Shown here: positions 63,684 through 64,000 of the stretch, piece after piece | How positions within the stretch are numbered: position 1 is the stretch's first letter | Layout: the number at the start of each line of letters is the position of its first letter | Assembly (NCBI GenBank): GCA_015061815.1 | Contig: SUVW01000016.1 | Span: 1-64,000, forward strand | Source: Lentisphaerota bacterium | GTDB taxonomy: Bacteria > Verrucomicrobiota > Lentisphaeria > Victivallales > Victivallaceae | DNA length: 64,000 bases | Direction of reading: 5' to 3' | Made by a program: the position numbers and the translations under genes | Notes under the pieces: model-generated | Database searches by the model: none | The model's input: the letters and a program-made list of their open reading frames with translations, nothing else | Told to the model about the DNA's origin: nothing

Positions 63684-64000
63684 CTAACCTTGATAAAACT
63701 CTGAATATAATCTGTCAAATCTTTCCAGCTGCTCTTTTCCGAATTTCATCATACCTCTGCGGATTGATTCCAGAGATTTTTCCTTCATATCTCCGGATTT
63801 TGAGAAAAATTTATCAGCCAGACAGATAATTTTTTCTTCAATTGTTTCCGGTAAAAAATCTTTTTGCGGCAGCGGCATATTTCCTGCGTAAATTTCAGCG
63901 GCACTGATTCCGCTGCCGGTATGTCTTTCGCAGATCCGGGCAAATTTTTCTGCCAGCGGAAAATTCATTGCGCGCAGATTTTCCGCCCCCAGAATTCCAT
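63684..64000 (-). CDS. HD-domain phosphohydrolase, C-terminal part (runs off window)
   Basis: The last ~105 codons of a gene that continues past the right edge; the frame stays open to 64000, reading GILGAENLRAMNFPLAEKFARICERHTGSGISAAEI upstream of an internal Met at 63968. ENLRAMNFP..FARICERHTGSG and IICLADKFFS match the C-terminal half of small HD-superfamily hydrolases. The first HD motif lies outside the window. Metal-dependent phosphohydrolase activity is expected from the family, substrate unknown. Confidence 0.75.
   Translation of the reverse strand, partial: GILGAENLRAMNFPLAEKFARICERHTGSGISAAEIYAGNMPLPQKDFLPETIEEKIICLADKFFSKSGDMKEKSLESIRRGMMKFGKEQLERFDRLYSEFYQG

Overview
The window looks like a chromosomal segment of a Lentisphaerae-type bacterium (Victivallales-like). 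Evidence: two H-X9-DG type pseudopilins with [12 protein letters not shown] leaders sit among sugar-hydrolase operons; there are many secreted TIM-barrel, carbohydrate-binding and Gfo/Idh/MocA genes; the cell is Gram-negative (Lnt, MreCD, RND/MFP efflux, lipocalin lipoprotein); and intergenic regions are mosaics of dispersed GC-rich repeats. The taxonomic call is inference; there is no rRNA gene here.

Layout. 0.2-3.1 kb: murA (fosfomycin-insensitive Asp variant) overlapping lnt. 3.4-12.4 kb: one co-directional operon with a pseudopilin, a degenerate M14-like protein, a secreted glycosidase-like protein, a sialidase/BNR protein, a hydrolase, a creatininase-family enzyme, a NanA-type aldolase, and an AraC regulator with its own promoter. 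It looks like a sialic-acid or related acyl-sugar utilisation cluster. 12.5-17.9 kb: a complete type II-C CRISPR-Cas locus with two tandem divergent tracrRNA genes, cas9-cas1-cas2, and a 9-repeat array in which every repeat carries an embedded promoter on the minus strand. 17.9-20.8 kb: a cassette-like run of rhuM and four-helix-bundle genes, each junction marked by about 50 bp derived from the 3' end of a glyoxalase-family (VOC) gene whose intact copy closes the run at 20.8 kb. The same 50-bp sequence also lies between the two tracrRNA genes, so tracrRNA-B, cas9, cas1, cas2 and the array lie between two such marks.

21.2-34.4 kb: a second sugar regulon (GH36-like alpha-galactosidase, GH113-like enzyme, a 1186-residue secreted CBM9-like/glycosidase protein, AGE epimerase, AraC regulator, and an operon of TIM-barrel enzyme, SIS isomerase, unknown protein, Gfo/Idh/MocA oxidoreductase and pseudopilin). 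Its promoters share a paired operator: two AATCAnnnTGATT palindromes exactly 21 bp apart, probably bound by the local AraC protein.

34.4-64 kb is mostly housekeeping: a VOC pseudogene, mutS, folB, a large glycosidase-like gene behind a leader terminator, a CDF transporter (predicted Mn), lipocalin, glycosyltransferase, icd, a DUF815-type ATPase fused by overlap to mreC-mreD-mrdA, two tandem MATE genes, an RND/MFP pair, a membrane protein, pgk, gap, and a guaA lacking most of its glutaminase domain. The right edge cuts an HD-domain gene. Between these genes lie about a dozen copies of a hairpin-forming (MITE-like) repeat whose terminal arms covary between copies. No rRNA, tRNA or transposase gene was recognised.
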